DNA from: CAZMRW01 sp964568805
GTDB taxonomy: Bacteria > Pseudomonadota > Gammaproteobacteria > Methylococcales > Methylomonadaceae
Direction: 5' to 3'
Assembly (NCBI GenBank): GCA_964568805.1
Contig: CAZMRW010000075.1
Span: 1 to 22,327, forward strand
DNA: 22,327 nt
Shown here: piece by piece, positions 14,955 through 22,327 of the stretch
How positions within the stretch are numbered: the stretch's first letter is position 1
Layout: every line of letters begins with the position of its first letter
The notes under the pieces: model-generated
Seen by the model: the letters and a program-made list of their open reading frames with translations, nothing else
Databases searched by the model: none
What the model was told of the DNA's origin: nothing
Made by a program: the position numbers and the translations under genes

Positions 14955-17600
14955 ATGGCTGGCAATAATCAAGAACAAAAACACCAACTTATTTCCGATG
15001 CTAAAGCTTTCCTGAACGGAGCATCCAGGCCTCCCGAGGCGTTGCTGACATTAGCCAAGAATCTGATCGGCTTCGACGAATTTGGCTGGGCAAGATTGGT
15101 GCTCGAACAAGCGCTAAAACAGGATATAACCGACCGGAAACTCAAGGACAAGATGGCGCAAAACAGGGCGCTGGCGACTTATAAGGACACGCAGTTAAAT
15201 CCTGAATTGGCATTGAATCAGGCAATCGGGATATTGCGGGAATCGTTCGACCTCAAAACAGTTAAGGATCAGGAAACGCTCGGACTTGCAGGCGCCGTTT
15301 ATAAACGGCTGTGGGAGCTCGATGGTAACAAGACCCATCTGGAACTGTCGCTCATCTATTATGAGCGGGGTTATAAAACCGGCATAGCCAAGGATGACGG
15401 TTATACGGCCATTAATGCCGCCTATGTTCATGATCTTCTGGCCCATCTTGAAGAAAGACAGGCTCAGGAGGTAGGTGCGGATGCCCCTACAGCCGCTAAA
15501 CATCGCAAGGAGGCGGAAAAAATAAGAACGGCCATCGTGCAATCGTTATCCGTCAATCTTGATAGCTTGAATGACCAAGACCTCGAAAATAATTATTGGC
15601 CGGTTGCGACCCTGATGGAGGCCTATTTCGGGCTGGGTGATTATGATGAAGCCGGAAAATGGTTGCGCAAGGTAAAAAAAATCGCTGCCATTCCGGAGTG
15701 GCAAATTATCAGCACGGCAAAACAGCTGGTGCAATTGGTGCAGTTTCAGTCGAAACCCGGCGTCTCGGAGCAGGAACTGGAAAAAACTGCGGCCTGGAAA
15801 ATGTTACTGGAGTTTGTCGGACGCAAAGCCTATGCGCTGCGTTCGATGATCCGCGGTAAAATCGGCCTGGCGCTGTCAGGCGGCGGTTTCCGGGCGTCTC
15901 TCTATCATATCGGCGTATTGGCCAAATTGGCTGAATACGACCTGTTACGGCATATTGAAGTCTTATCCTGCGTTTCCGGCGGTTCCATTATCGGCGCACA
16001 TTACTACCTGGAACTCAGGCGTCTCTTTCATGTGGAAAAAAAAACCGACGGCTCGATCAGTCGTGACGATTTTCTCAAACTGATCGAAACGATAGCCGTC
16101 AGCTTTCTTGCCGGCGTTCAGCAAAATCCAAGAGTGAGGTTGCTGGCGAATCCCTGGACCAATCTGAAATTATTATTTTCACCCAGCTATTCCCGTACCC
16201 AGCGACTCGGTGAGCTTTATGAGGAGTTGATTTATAGCCGGATAGCAGATGGCGAAGGAAACGGCGAGCGCTGGTTAAATAGCTTGTATATTTATCCTGA
16301 AGGCAACAAGGATTTTCTCCCGCGGCGCGATAACTGGTCGCGGCAATGCAAGGTACCCGAACTGGTGCTCAATGCCACGACGCTCAATACCGGCCATAAC
16401 TGGCAATTTACCGCGTCCTGGATGGGCGAGTCGCCCGCGGCGATCGATATCGATTATGACAGCAATGACCGCTATCGCCGGATATATTATCATGAAGCGC
16501 CGGATGCCTATAAGAATGTGCGTTTGGGCAGTGCGGTCGGTGCATCGTCGTGCGTCCCGGGTTTGTTTGAACCGCTGATTTTGCCCGGATTGTACCGGGA
16601 TACGACGGTCCGGCTGGTGGATGGCGGTATTTTCGATAATCAGGGCATAGAAAGTCTGCTGGAGCAAGGCTGTAATGTGATGATCGGCAGCGATGCCTCG
16701 GGGCAGTTGTCCACCGAAAAAGATCCGGGCGGCGGCATAGTGAGGCCGTTACTGCGTTCTAATAATACCGTCATGGAACGCGTGCGCTGTAACCAGTTTG
16801 AAGACCTGAAGGCCAGGATGCGTTCCGGAATACTGAAAGGCTTTACCACTGTCCATCTTAAACAGGGGCTGGAAAGCCGGATTGTCGAAACGGTCAACAG
16901 TACTGATACGCAGGATGACGGAAAAGATGACGACGTTTTTACTCCTTACGGCATCCGCAAAGATATCCAGCAATTGCTGTCAGCGGTCAGGACCGATCTG
17001 GATTCATTTTCCGATCTGGAGGCCTATGCCTTAATGACCAGCGGCTATAATGCGATGGAATCGCGGCTGCAGGATGAACAACAGCGACAATTGTTGACTC
17101 TCGGTACGGCAAAAAAACATGACTGGACTTTTTTGAAAGTCGAAGCCGCCATGAAACAGGAAAATGGCGACGATCCTGACTTGCAGAGGCTGAAAGCCAA
17201 TCTTCGGGTTTCGCCAATGCGGACCGGCAAAGTCTGGAAACTGTATGAGCCTTTAAAAATAACGGCGAGGATTTCGATGGCTTTCGTCGTCCTGATTTTA
17301 ATCGGCATCTGGTTTACAGAACCAGGTTCTAAGCCATTTTTACCGCTGTTATCCACTATCGGGAACCAATTGAGCATCAGTGTGATTCTGGGAGCACTTG
17401 CGATGCTTGCGATCATTAATATTGTCACAGCGGCAGCGGGCGCCAGGCAAGGCAAACTGGCCACTTTGCTGCTGGACTACAAGGACATACCGAGACGTCT
17501 GGTCGTGGGGCTAAGCATCGGACTGATCGGCTGGATAGCGGCGCTGGTCCATTTGAAAGTCTTCGATAGATTATTCAAGACACAAGGACGCGTTCAATGA
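14955..17600 (+). CDS. patatin-like phospholipase with N-terminal TPR-type scaffold and three C-terminal membrane helices
   Basis: ATG 14955 follows GGGGAG at ideal spacing; ATG 14931 upstream lacks a site. The 881-residue protein has three parts. Residues about 1-290 form a helical scaffold similar to that of the preceding gene (ETLGLAGAVYKRLW, INAAYV, NYWPVATLMEAY). Residues about 300-680 are a patatin domain: oxyanion loop SGGGFR (308-313), nucleophile Ser344 in CVSGGSIIGA, and Asp556 in the DGG motif of VDGGIFDNQG, giving the Ser-Asp dyad. Residues about 773-792, 806-829 and 848-868 are membrane spans. Patatins release fatty acids from phospholipids; anchored in the inner membrane, this one could damage it when activated. 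It lies 158 bases after the DRHyd-like gene, same strand, probably one operon. A short AACCG/CGGTT hairpin overlaps its stop. Confidence 0.88.
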   Translation: MAGNNQEQKHQLISDAKAFLNGASRPPEALLTLAKNLIGFDEFGWARLVLEQALKQDITDRKLKDKMAQNRALATYKDTQLNPELALNQAIGILRESFDLKTVKDQETLGLAGAVYKRLWELDGNKTHLELSLIYYERGYKTGIAKDDGYTAINAAYVHDLLAHLEERQAQEVGADAPTAAKHRKEAEKIRTAIVQSLSVNLDSLNDQDLENNYWPVATLMEAYFGLGDYDEAGKWLRKVKKIAAIPEWQIISTAKQLVQLVQFQSKPGVSEQELEKTAAWKMLLEFVGRKAYALRSMIRGKIGLALSGGGFRASLYHIGVLAKLAEYDLLRHIEVLSCVSGGSIIGAHYYLELRRLFHVEKKTDGSISRDDFLKLIETIAVSFLAGVQQNPRVRLLANPWTNLKLLFSPSYSRTQRLGELYEELIYSRIADGEGNGERWLNSLYIYPEGNKDFLPRRDNWSRQCKVPELVLNATTLNTGHNWQFTASWMGESPAAIDIDYDSNDRYRRIYYHEAPDAYKNVRLGSAVGASSCVPGLFEPLILPGLYRDTTVRLVDGGIFDNQGIESLLEQGCNVMIGSDASGQLSTEKDPGGGIVRPLLRSNNTVMERVRCNQFEDLKARMRSGILKGFTTVHLKQGLESRIVETVNSTDTQDDGKDDDVFTPYGIRKDIQQLLSAVRTDLDSFSDLEAYALMTSGYNAMESRLQDEQQRQLLTLGTAKKHDWTFLKVEAAMKQENGDDPDLQRLKANLRVSPMRTGKVWKLYEPLKITARISMAFVVLILIGIWFTEPGSKPFLPLLSTIGNQLSISVILGALAMLAIINIVTAAAGARQGKLATLLLDYKDIPRRLVVGLSIGLIGWIAALVHLKVFDRLFKTQGRVQ

Positions 17601-17822
17601 ACCGGAAAACGGTTAAGGAGCCAGATGGGGTATATATTTAATCTCATCCCTGGATGCCGGAATATTCAGCGTCCGAATGCTCGTAGATGAAGGGTCGAGC
17701 CATCAGCCTCACTGACGCAGATCAGTTCCGGCTTAAACGATGGCTCAGATGCGTGCAACTTGAATTGCTGGTGATGCCGTGATTTGTCAATCGGGATTGA
17801 TAGATCACATGTGAGCCGCGTC
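17601..17822. other. intergenic region with several inverted repeats
   Basis: GAGCCATC (17697-17704) pairs with GATGGCTC (17739-17746). TCAATC-GG-GATTGA (17787-17800) and the palindrome TCACATGTGA (17805-17814) follow. The last two sit just beyond the stop of the small minus-strand gene and could end its transcript; none has a T-run. No gene seen here. Confidence 0.35.
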
Positions 17823-17918
17823 CTATCCCCGTCCTACCGCGACGGCGGCGCTAAACAGTAAGACAACAACGGTCACGATTATGACTATGAATACGGTTTT
17901 AGCATGATGCGGTTTCAT
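17823..17918 (-). CDS. 31-residue single-span membrane protein
   Basis: Not detectable by ordinary length cut-offs, but well supported. ATG 17918 is preceded at 6 bases by a full AGGAGG (17930 down to 17925), among the strongest Shine-Dalgarno sites in the window. The frame runs 31 codons to TAG. It begins MKPHHAK, continues with about 20 almost uninterrupted hydrophobic residues (9-28, mostly Val, Ile, Leu, Ala) and ends GRG. Such a peptide would insert as one transmembrane helix. It lies between the patatin gene and DUF3301 gene, opposite in strand to both. Possible roles are a membrane partner or toxin-like peptide of the neighbouring system, or an unrelated small membrane protein. I know no named family. 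Confidence 0.6.
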   Translation of the reverse strand: MKPHHAKTVFIVIIVTVVVLLFSAAVAVGRG

Positions 17919-18075
17919 AACACACCTCCTGATGCCATTGTCTGGCCTGTAGCCGTAAGACCAGCAGAAAAACGGCTGGTTCCACGACATAATTTAAGGA
18001 TTAACCGTTGCAATCCGGCTACAATACCCCTTTCACGACGATTCCTCAGCCAATACCGAGAGCGAAACGCTGAAC

Positions 18076-18393
18076 ATGCTGGTCCATATGATTTTTATCG
18101 GCTTGATAATCGCTTACTGTCTGTACTGGTCCGATGCCCAGAAAGTCAGGGAAATAGCGCATGATGCTACCAAGGCCCATTGTTCCAACAATGAGGTGCA
18201 CATGCTGGACGACTATGTCGCCCTGACCTCCTTCGAGCTGGGCAGGGATAAAACCGGAAAAATATGCATGCGGCGCCGATATCTGTTTGAATTTTCAGCG
18301 ACCGGCTATGAACGCTACCACGGCTATTGCATGATGTCAGGCCGGCGGGTTGAACGCATAGACATGGAGCCGTACCGGATTCCACTCGATTAG
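18076..18393 (+). CDS. DUF3301 family membrane-anchored small protein
   Basis: A 105-residue protein from ATG 18076 (an in-frame ATG at 18088 is nearly as likely; both lack a strong Shine-Dalgarno). An N-terminal hydrophobic helix (about 1-18, ending YCLYW) is followed by a basic soluble part with the DUF3301 pattern: REIAHDATKAHC, then QLLDD-like VHMLDDYVAL, RRRYLFEFS, RYHGYCMMSGRRV and a closing MEPYRI. The family is small, gammaproteobacterial and uncharacterised. It ends 17 bases from the end of the convergent CHAT gene. It is probably a housekeeping-type gene sitting between the two arms of the island rather than part of it. Confidence 0.75.
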   Translation: MLVHMIFIGLIIAYCLYWSDAQKVREIAHDATKAHCSNNEVHMLDDYVALTSFELGRDKTGKICMRRRYLFEFSATGYERYHGYCMMSGRRVERIDMEPYRIPLD

Positions 18394-18410
18394 ACTGGTG
18401 GCGTTATTAT

Positions 18411-20444
18411 TTATCCCGACTTCGCAGAGGGCGTAACCTGGCGCTCTTCTATCGATTTATCGCCCAATGCCTCCAAGGCCGTACACGGAAGATCCTTCCA
18501 TTCAGGTCTTTGCCAGTAATTAATGTATCGCCTGAATTGGCGCAGCGTGGAAAAGATCGGAAACGCATCGGGTCCAAGCAGCGTGCGCATCTCCTTACAA
18601 TATCTTGAAATTTCTTCCTTGGCCTGTTTATGGCCGAATCCCGGTCCGCCGTAAGCAATGCCAAGCAAGGCCAGTTCGGCGAGAGTCGCCAGCGCCCATG
18701 CCCTGCTTTCCCCGGTTGACTGCTGCATCTGCCATTCGGTAATCTGCCGGGCGGCGGCCCACCACAGACCATAATTTTTTGATAACGCTTTAAATGCCGA
18801 TTCATCGGCTAAAACCGGGGTTGCCGTTATCGAAAGATATTGCGTGATGACCCAATAGTTGTGAGGCTCGGCTTCCAGTGCTTCTCGGTATAATTCACCG
18901 GAAGCTTGATAAGCTTTCTTGCTGACGCCTCGATTATAGTTTTTATCAGAGGCTGCAGGTTGATTATCGGCAAGCAGAGCATAGGCAATACCAATACGCT
19001 TTTCGCTGGCTGCACTCATGCCAAGACGCTCAGCTTTGACTTTGGCAGAGGCGACGGCAGCCGGTTCTTCGCGCCATGCTTTCAGATCGGCCCGAATCGA
19101 CTTGCACAGCGATTCGATCTCTTCGTCGCAACCGGTCGGGATAGAAGCCGTTGTTATGATATCCTCATTGGCGCCAACCAGTTCATCGATGCGATCGAAC
19201 TTGATGTCAAGTTTTGCTCGCATCTGTTTATCACGAAATGCATCGACCTGATTTTCAAAGTCCGCGGGAACGGTGGCATAGGCGACAATGCTGGCCCAGT
19301 CGTGTGTGCCGGAAGAATCGGTGCGCAAGCGCTGGCGTAACTCATAGATGACCCAGCGCGGATCGGCTCCGTTCAGCAAACGGCTGTAAAGCACTTCGGC
19401 GGCGATGGCCGAAGCGCGCATCCACAGAGGAAATTGGGACGCAATGACCCAGGGAATGCCGGCTCCATGCAGTTCATGGGCGATACTGCCGCCGGGTGTC
19501 AGTACCGATTCGATATTGCCTGAATCGCAGGTGGCGAGAGTCACCATCGTTGGACAAAACTTCATGTTGCCCGAGGCATCGTGCGCGGTCAGGGCAATGG
19601 CAAGTCGTTCGCCGTCGACGATGTCCGGACTCTCATCGATGTCGTTGCATAAGGCCACGCCATAGCGTTTATCACCGGAATTTTCCAGCGGCGCGCCGTG
19701 CGCCAGAATGTGAACATGGGTATATTCCGTCGAAGCGCATGCTTCGCGTATTTTTTTCAGGCTGGCATTCGGCAGCACGGCCAGTATTTTTTTTACATCC
19801 TGAACCCGTTCCCAGGCCATGCCCTGATTTCTGAGTTTGACCCAGGGTTCAATGGCCATTCGCAGCGCATTCAGGTGGGCCTGGGCCGGCACATTAAGGC
19901 CACCCGGCTCGGCGAAGGCGAACAGGATGCGCACCGGCCGGTTCCATTTGATCGGCAAAGGAGAGCCGCGGCGGATTTCCCTCGTGATGGTGATGGGCGT
20001 GCGCGTTTGCAGAAAGAGTGGCGAGCCGGAACCCGGAAAGCCATCCATGCCGATCGCGAACTCGAACGGTATCATACCTAATTCAAATGCCGAGAGGGAA
20101 AGGGCTAAATGCACGAGCTTGCCGGTTTCGCCAAAAACGCTGCCCAATTCCGAAAGCAAGGCCGGTACCTGACTGAAAACCTTTCCGATCGCTTCGCCCA
20201 TATCCCTGACCTCAGCCTGGCGCTGTTCGTCCAGTTCGGAGGGTTTATTGGACTCGTATCTTAACCGGCGCAAACGCATCAGTAATTGGCGGTGTTCGAA
20301 AGGTATCTGGACCGTCACCGGCCCGTCCTCGCCGCATAATGCGATGTAAGGGGTGAGGGGAGACAGCAATTGATTATGCGGCGGTCCGGGTCTTAAAAAT
20401 TCAAGTTTGACGATCTGGATGGCCTTGCTGGGGGACGCGTTCAT
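18411..20444 (-). CDS. CHAT-domain (caspase-like) protease with C-terminal TPR-type scaffold
   Basis: A 677-residue protein. The CHAT domain spans about 100-395: an LPWELL-type helix appears as LGMIPFEFA, the catalytic His249 lies in HVHILAHGAPL and the catalytic Cys306 in VTLATCDSGN, followed by GAGIPWVIASQFPL, all in the canonical order of CHAT proteases (the separase/caspase clan). The dyad is intact. Residues about 470-660 are helical, with RIGIAYALLAD and AWALATLAELALL (Trp583) resembling the scaffold segments in the DRHyd-like and patatin proteins. No signal peptide, so cytoplasmic. It starts only 4 bases after the phosphoesterase stop, with its GGAG inside that gene's last codons, so translation is coupled. 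Proposed role: a signal-activated protease effector or a processor of a partner protein. Confidence 0.88.
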   Translation of the reverse strand: MNASPSKAIQIVKLEFLRPGPPHNQLLSPLTPYIALCGEDGPVTVQIPFEHRQLLMRLRRLRYESNKPSELDEQRQAEVRDMGEAIGKVFSQVPALLSELGSVFGETGKLVHLALSLSAFELGMIPFEFAIGMDGFPGSGSPLFLQTRTPITITREIRRGSPLPIKWNRPVRILFAFAEPGGLNVPAQAHLNALRMAIEPWVKLRNQGMAWERVQDVKKILAVLPNASLKKIREACASTEYTHVHILAHGAPLENSGDKRYGVALCNDIDESPDIVDGERLAIALTAHDASGNMKFCPTMVTLATCDSGNIESVLTPGGSIAHELHGAGIPWVIASQFPLWMRASAIAAEVLYSRLLNGADPRWVIYELRQRLRTDSSGTHDWASIVAYATVPADFENQVDAFRDKQMRAKLDIKFDRIDELVGANEDIITTASIPTGCDEEIESLCKSIRADLKAWREEPAAVASAKVKAERLGMSAASEKRIGIAYALLADNQPAASDKNYNRGVSKKAYQASGELYREALEAEPHNYWVITQYLSITATPVLADESAFKALSKNYGLWWAAARQITEWQMQQSTGESRAWALATLAELALLGIAYGGPGFGHKQAKEEISRYCKEMRTLLGPDAFPIFSTLRQFRRYINYWQRPEWKDLPCTALEALGDKSIEERQVTPSAKSG

Positions 20445-20448
20445 ATCA

Positions 20449-21942
20449 CTACTCCGGGAATTTTTTTATTTCAACGGGTTCGCCTGAACCGTCTCCGATC
20501 ACGTGGGTCAACCTGCCCACGACTTTACCATCTTCTTCCTTGATCGAAACGGCGCTGGTCTGATCCATGACGAACGGTCTGCCATTAAATTGGGCATTAT
20601 CGATGGCCTGCATTTTGCCATTGACCAGCACATCGTAAACCGGCTTGAATGACGCCGTATCTTTAAGCATCTCCTGAGTAAACTGCAGCAGGCGTATCCA
20701 GGTCCCGCAGTTAAAGTAGTAGCGTCCGGCGCCTATTTTGACGGCGCGTTCGAGATGGGTGTGGCCGGTCACGACAAAGTCGATCGACGGTCCGACGGCG
20801 GCGGTGACCTGCTTGAAGGTATCATCTTCGTCGGTGATATCGAAGGTTTTATCTTTCGCCAGCCAGTCCAGCATGGCCCGCCGCAGCGCTTCGTCCTTGC
20901 CGACGCCGGTAATCCAGCCGGTCAAGCGGTCCCAGATCAATTGGGGCGTGCCCAAGGTGCTGTCCGCTTCTGCCGAAAAGGCATCCTTACGGTTAAAATG
21001 CTCTTCCGCGTCCAGCAGCATGTCGTCGGCGCTGCGCCCTCCTGACACATGAGCGCCCAGTACGCCGCCTTTGACGTTAGGCCCCAATAAACCATCGACC
21101 GTGAACGGTACGGCGACATTCTGTTCCGGGGGCTGAAAGCCTTCAGCCGACAGTCGTTGGTCGGCCTGCTTCTGGCCTTGCACCTTTTCTCCGACGATCG
21201 ACAGCAGACTGCCGATTTTTTTCACCTGCGACGGATCCAAGACCAGCAAAGCGCCGACGGCGGCAGACGTTTCCGGTTTCAGCAGATCGATCCAGGCGAA
21301 CTTGCGCTTTACCTCGTTCATCACTTCCTTGACCATGCGCGTCCCGGCATTCGGATACCATTCGCTGGGTTCGAGAGAGATGCCGGCATTCAGGCGCCGC
21401 CCGACTTTCGCCAGATCTTCGTAGCGGTTGTAATTCCAGGCATCCACTTCATTGCCGTGAGTACAATAAATGCATGCGTTGCCGATGAAACAGGTATAGC
21501 CCGCGCCGGCCGTGGAAAATTCGATGCGGGCGCGCGACCTGAGGTCATCCCCGGCCAAGTGCGAGACAATCAGGCGCTGAACGGTCGGAAAAGCAACTTC
21601 GATATCATGATTACCGATCACGATGACGAGAGAACGTCCCTCCAGCTTGACGAAATCCGCAAGCGATTTCCAGATAGCGGAGAATGACGGATCATCCATG
21701 ATCCGCTGTACCGTGGCGACAGCTTCATCGACTGCGACATAACCGTGTATGTCTTCGGCCAGGGTGTCGAAGACATCGCCGTTCAGGATCAGCGCGACGC
21801 GCCCGGCAGGCCTTTGTTTCCCAACCCAGCCGATATAGTTGGCAAGGCGCCGGGTCTCCCGCAAAATCTGGAAGCCGGGCTTGCCGCCCATATGGATATC
21901 CGATATGACATGGACCTCGTCGTGTTCGGGAAAATTGCTCAT
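20449..21942 (-). CDS. calcineurin-like metallophosphoesterase
   Basis: ATG 21942 is chosen because AAGGAG lies 7 bases before it; a longer in-frame start at 21969 has no site. The 497-residue protein has all five dimetal phosphoesterase motifs: Asp15-x-His17 in SDIHMGG, Asp56 in NGDVFD, Asn111-His112 in IGNHD, His162 in CTHGNE and GHTH at 393-396. The interval between the fourth and fifth motifs (about 165-385) is unusually long and helical, probably a cap or partner-binding insert. No signal peptide. This superfamily cleaves phosphomonoesters and phosphodiesters, including nucleic acids and signalling nucleotides. Being first in a coupled pair with the CHAT gene, it could destroy the activating signal (a safety function) or act as a nucleic-acid effector; the sequence does not decide. 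Confidence 0.88.
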   Translation of the reverse strand: MSNFPEHDEVHVISDIHMGGKPGFQILRETRRLANYIGWVGKQRPAGRVALILNGDVFDTLAEDIHGYVAVDEAVATVQRIMDDPSFSAIWKSLADFVKLEGRSLVIVIGNHDIEVAFPTVQRLIVSHLAGDDLRSRARIEFSTAGAGYTCFIGNACIYCTHGNEVDAWNYNRYEDLAKVGRRLNAGISLEPSEWYPNAGTRMVKEVMNEVKRKFAWIDLLKPETSAAVGALLVLDPSQVKKIGSLLSIVGEKVQGQKQADQRLSAEGFQPPEQNVAVPFTVDGLLGPNVKGGVLGAHVSGGRSADDMLLDAEEHFNRKDAFSAEADSTLGTPQLIWDRLTGWITGVGKDEALRRAMLDWLAKDKTFDITDEDDTFKQVTAAVGPSIDFVVTGHTHLERAVKIGAGRYYFNCGTWIRLLQFTQEMLKDTASFKPVYDVLVNGKMQAIDNAQFNGRPFVMDQTSAVSIKEEDGKVVGRLTHVIGDGSGEPVEIKKFPE

Positions 21943-21976
21943 CGTCTGCTCCTTATGAAAACCGGCCATTGTTCAA

Positions 21977-21992
21977 CACAGTGAAGTCTGTG
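21977..21992. repeat. inverted repeat in the 5'UTR of the phosphoesterase-CHAT operon
   Basis: CACAG (21977-21981), six bases, CTGTG (21988-21992), 35 bases before the phosphoesterase start codon and just downstream of the promoter candidate. Could be an operator; short enough to be chance. Confidence 0.3.
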
Positions 21993-22008
21993 AAGCTTGT
22001 TTCCGGAA

Positions 22009-22037
22009 ATTATAACCCCAGATAGTGGCTGTTGGAA
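22009..22037 (-). promoter_or_regulatory. promoter candidate of the phosphoesterase-CHAT operon
   Basis: Read on the minus strand: TTCCAA (22037-22032), 17 bases, TATAAT (22014-22009). The -10 is perfect and the -35 matches the consensus at three of six positions. The leader would be about 60 bases. Confidence 0.45.
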
Positions 22038-22060
22038 TTTTTAAGCAGTCGTTCCAGACT

Positions 22061-22091
22061 CCATGGACGGATTTGAGATTCCCATCCATGG
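22061..22091. terminator. stem-loop after the partial gene at the right edge
   Basis: CCATGGACGG (22061-22070) and CCATCCATGG (22082-22091) pair with one mismatch around an 11-base loop, 25 bases beyond the stop of the edge gene. Read on the minus strand it would end that transcript; the U-run is weak. Confidence 0.4.
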
Positions 22092-22116
22092 CACTGGATG
22101 TCAGCTCTTGTGCCCT

Positions 22117-22327
22117 TTAGGGTATCCCGGCGAGCATGACGGTCTTGAACAAATCTGACAAAGTAGAATTAGTCAACCCGATATGATCGGCAATTGCTTG
22201 CTCGCGCTTTATTTGAGCTATAAGGCTATTTTCCCTTAAGTTATCGACCTTCAATTTGTTAAAATAATCTCCTGAGGAACTTGCAAAACTAAATAAAGCG
22301 AGCGGAATTAGAGCTATGGAGGTCAAA
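22117..22327 (-). CDS. partial gene at the right edge, unknown product
   Basis: An open frame enters from the right edge and stops at 22117. About 70 codons are visible. The first visible residues (TSIALIPLALFSFASSSG) look like a signal peptide or membrane helix, and the rest is a charged helical tail (NKLKVDNLREN, REQAIADHIGLTNSTLSDLF). The only start-like codon in the window is a TTG at 22326 at the edge, so the true start is probably outside. No family recognised. Confidence 0.45.
   Translation of the reverse strand, partial: LTSIALIPLALFSFASSSGDYFNKLKVDNLRENSLIAQIKREQAIADHIGLTNSTLSDLFKTVMLAGIP

Noticed and set aside
1..22327. CRISPR array, tRNA, integrase or attachment site around the defence-like island
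   Set aside because: No regularly spaced repeats, no cloverleaf sequence and no recombinase were noticed, so no mobile-element boundaries can be drawn for the island.

Overview
The window looks like chromosome of a gammaproteobacterial methanotroph (Methylococcales-like). This is inferred mainly from a haoAB pair without the ammonia-oxidiser cytochromes c554/cM552, plus proteobacterial signals and codon use. No rRNA, tRNA, CRISPR array or complete insertion sequence was seen.

Left part (1-3853): a porin gene collapsed to its two ends (442-791) behind an intact promoter and a 15-bp perfect inverted repeat; a secreted endonuclease/exonuclease/phosphatase-family enzyme (1114-2286); and an unrecognised secreted cysteine-containing protein (2668-3660).

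Hydroxylamine block (3854-8625, all minus strand): a LuxR-type regulator, a four-helix membrane protein with a duplicated coiled-coil segment, then octaheme hydroxylamine oxidoreductase haoA and its partner haoB. The block probably detoxifies hydroxylamine formed when methane monooxygenase co-oxidises ammonia.

Middle part (8936-12591, plus strand): a secreted protein of unknown function, an amidohydrolase cut off just after its first metal motif, and an alkyl-sulfatase-like metallo-beta-lactamase-fold protein with a helical N-terminal extension.

Right part (12902-21942): the likely system of interest. A small MJ1316/DUF504 protein precedes two plus-strand genes: a nucleoside-deoxyribosyltransferase-like (DRHyd-like) domain fused to a TPR/TRAFs-binding-type scaffold, and a patatin phospholipase with a similar N-terminal scaffold and three C-terminal membrane helices. 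Facing them on the minus strand is a tightly coupled pair: a calcineurin-like metallophosphoesterase and a CHAT (caspase-like) protease whose C-terminus also resembles the scaffold. Between the two arms lie a 31-residue single-span membrane protein gene and a DUF3301 gene. A nucleotide-processing domain, three related scaffold regions, a protease, a lipase and a phosphoesterase suggest a threshold-activated conflict (anti-phage or programmed-death) system in which the scaffolds sense or relay a nucleotide-derived signal. That function is inference; the domain calls rest on visible motifs.
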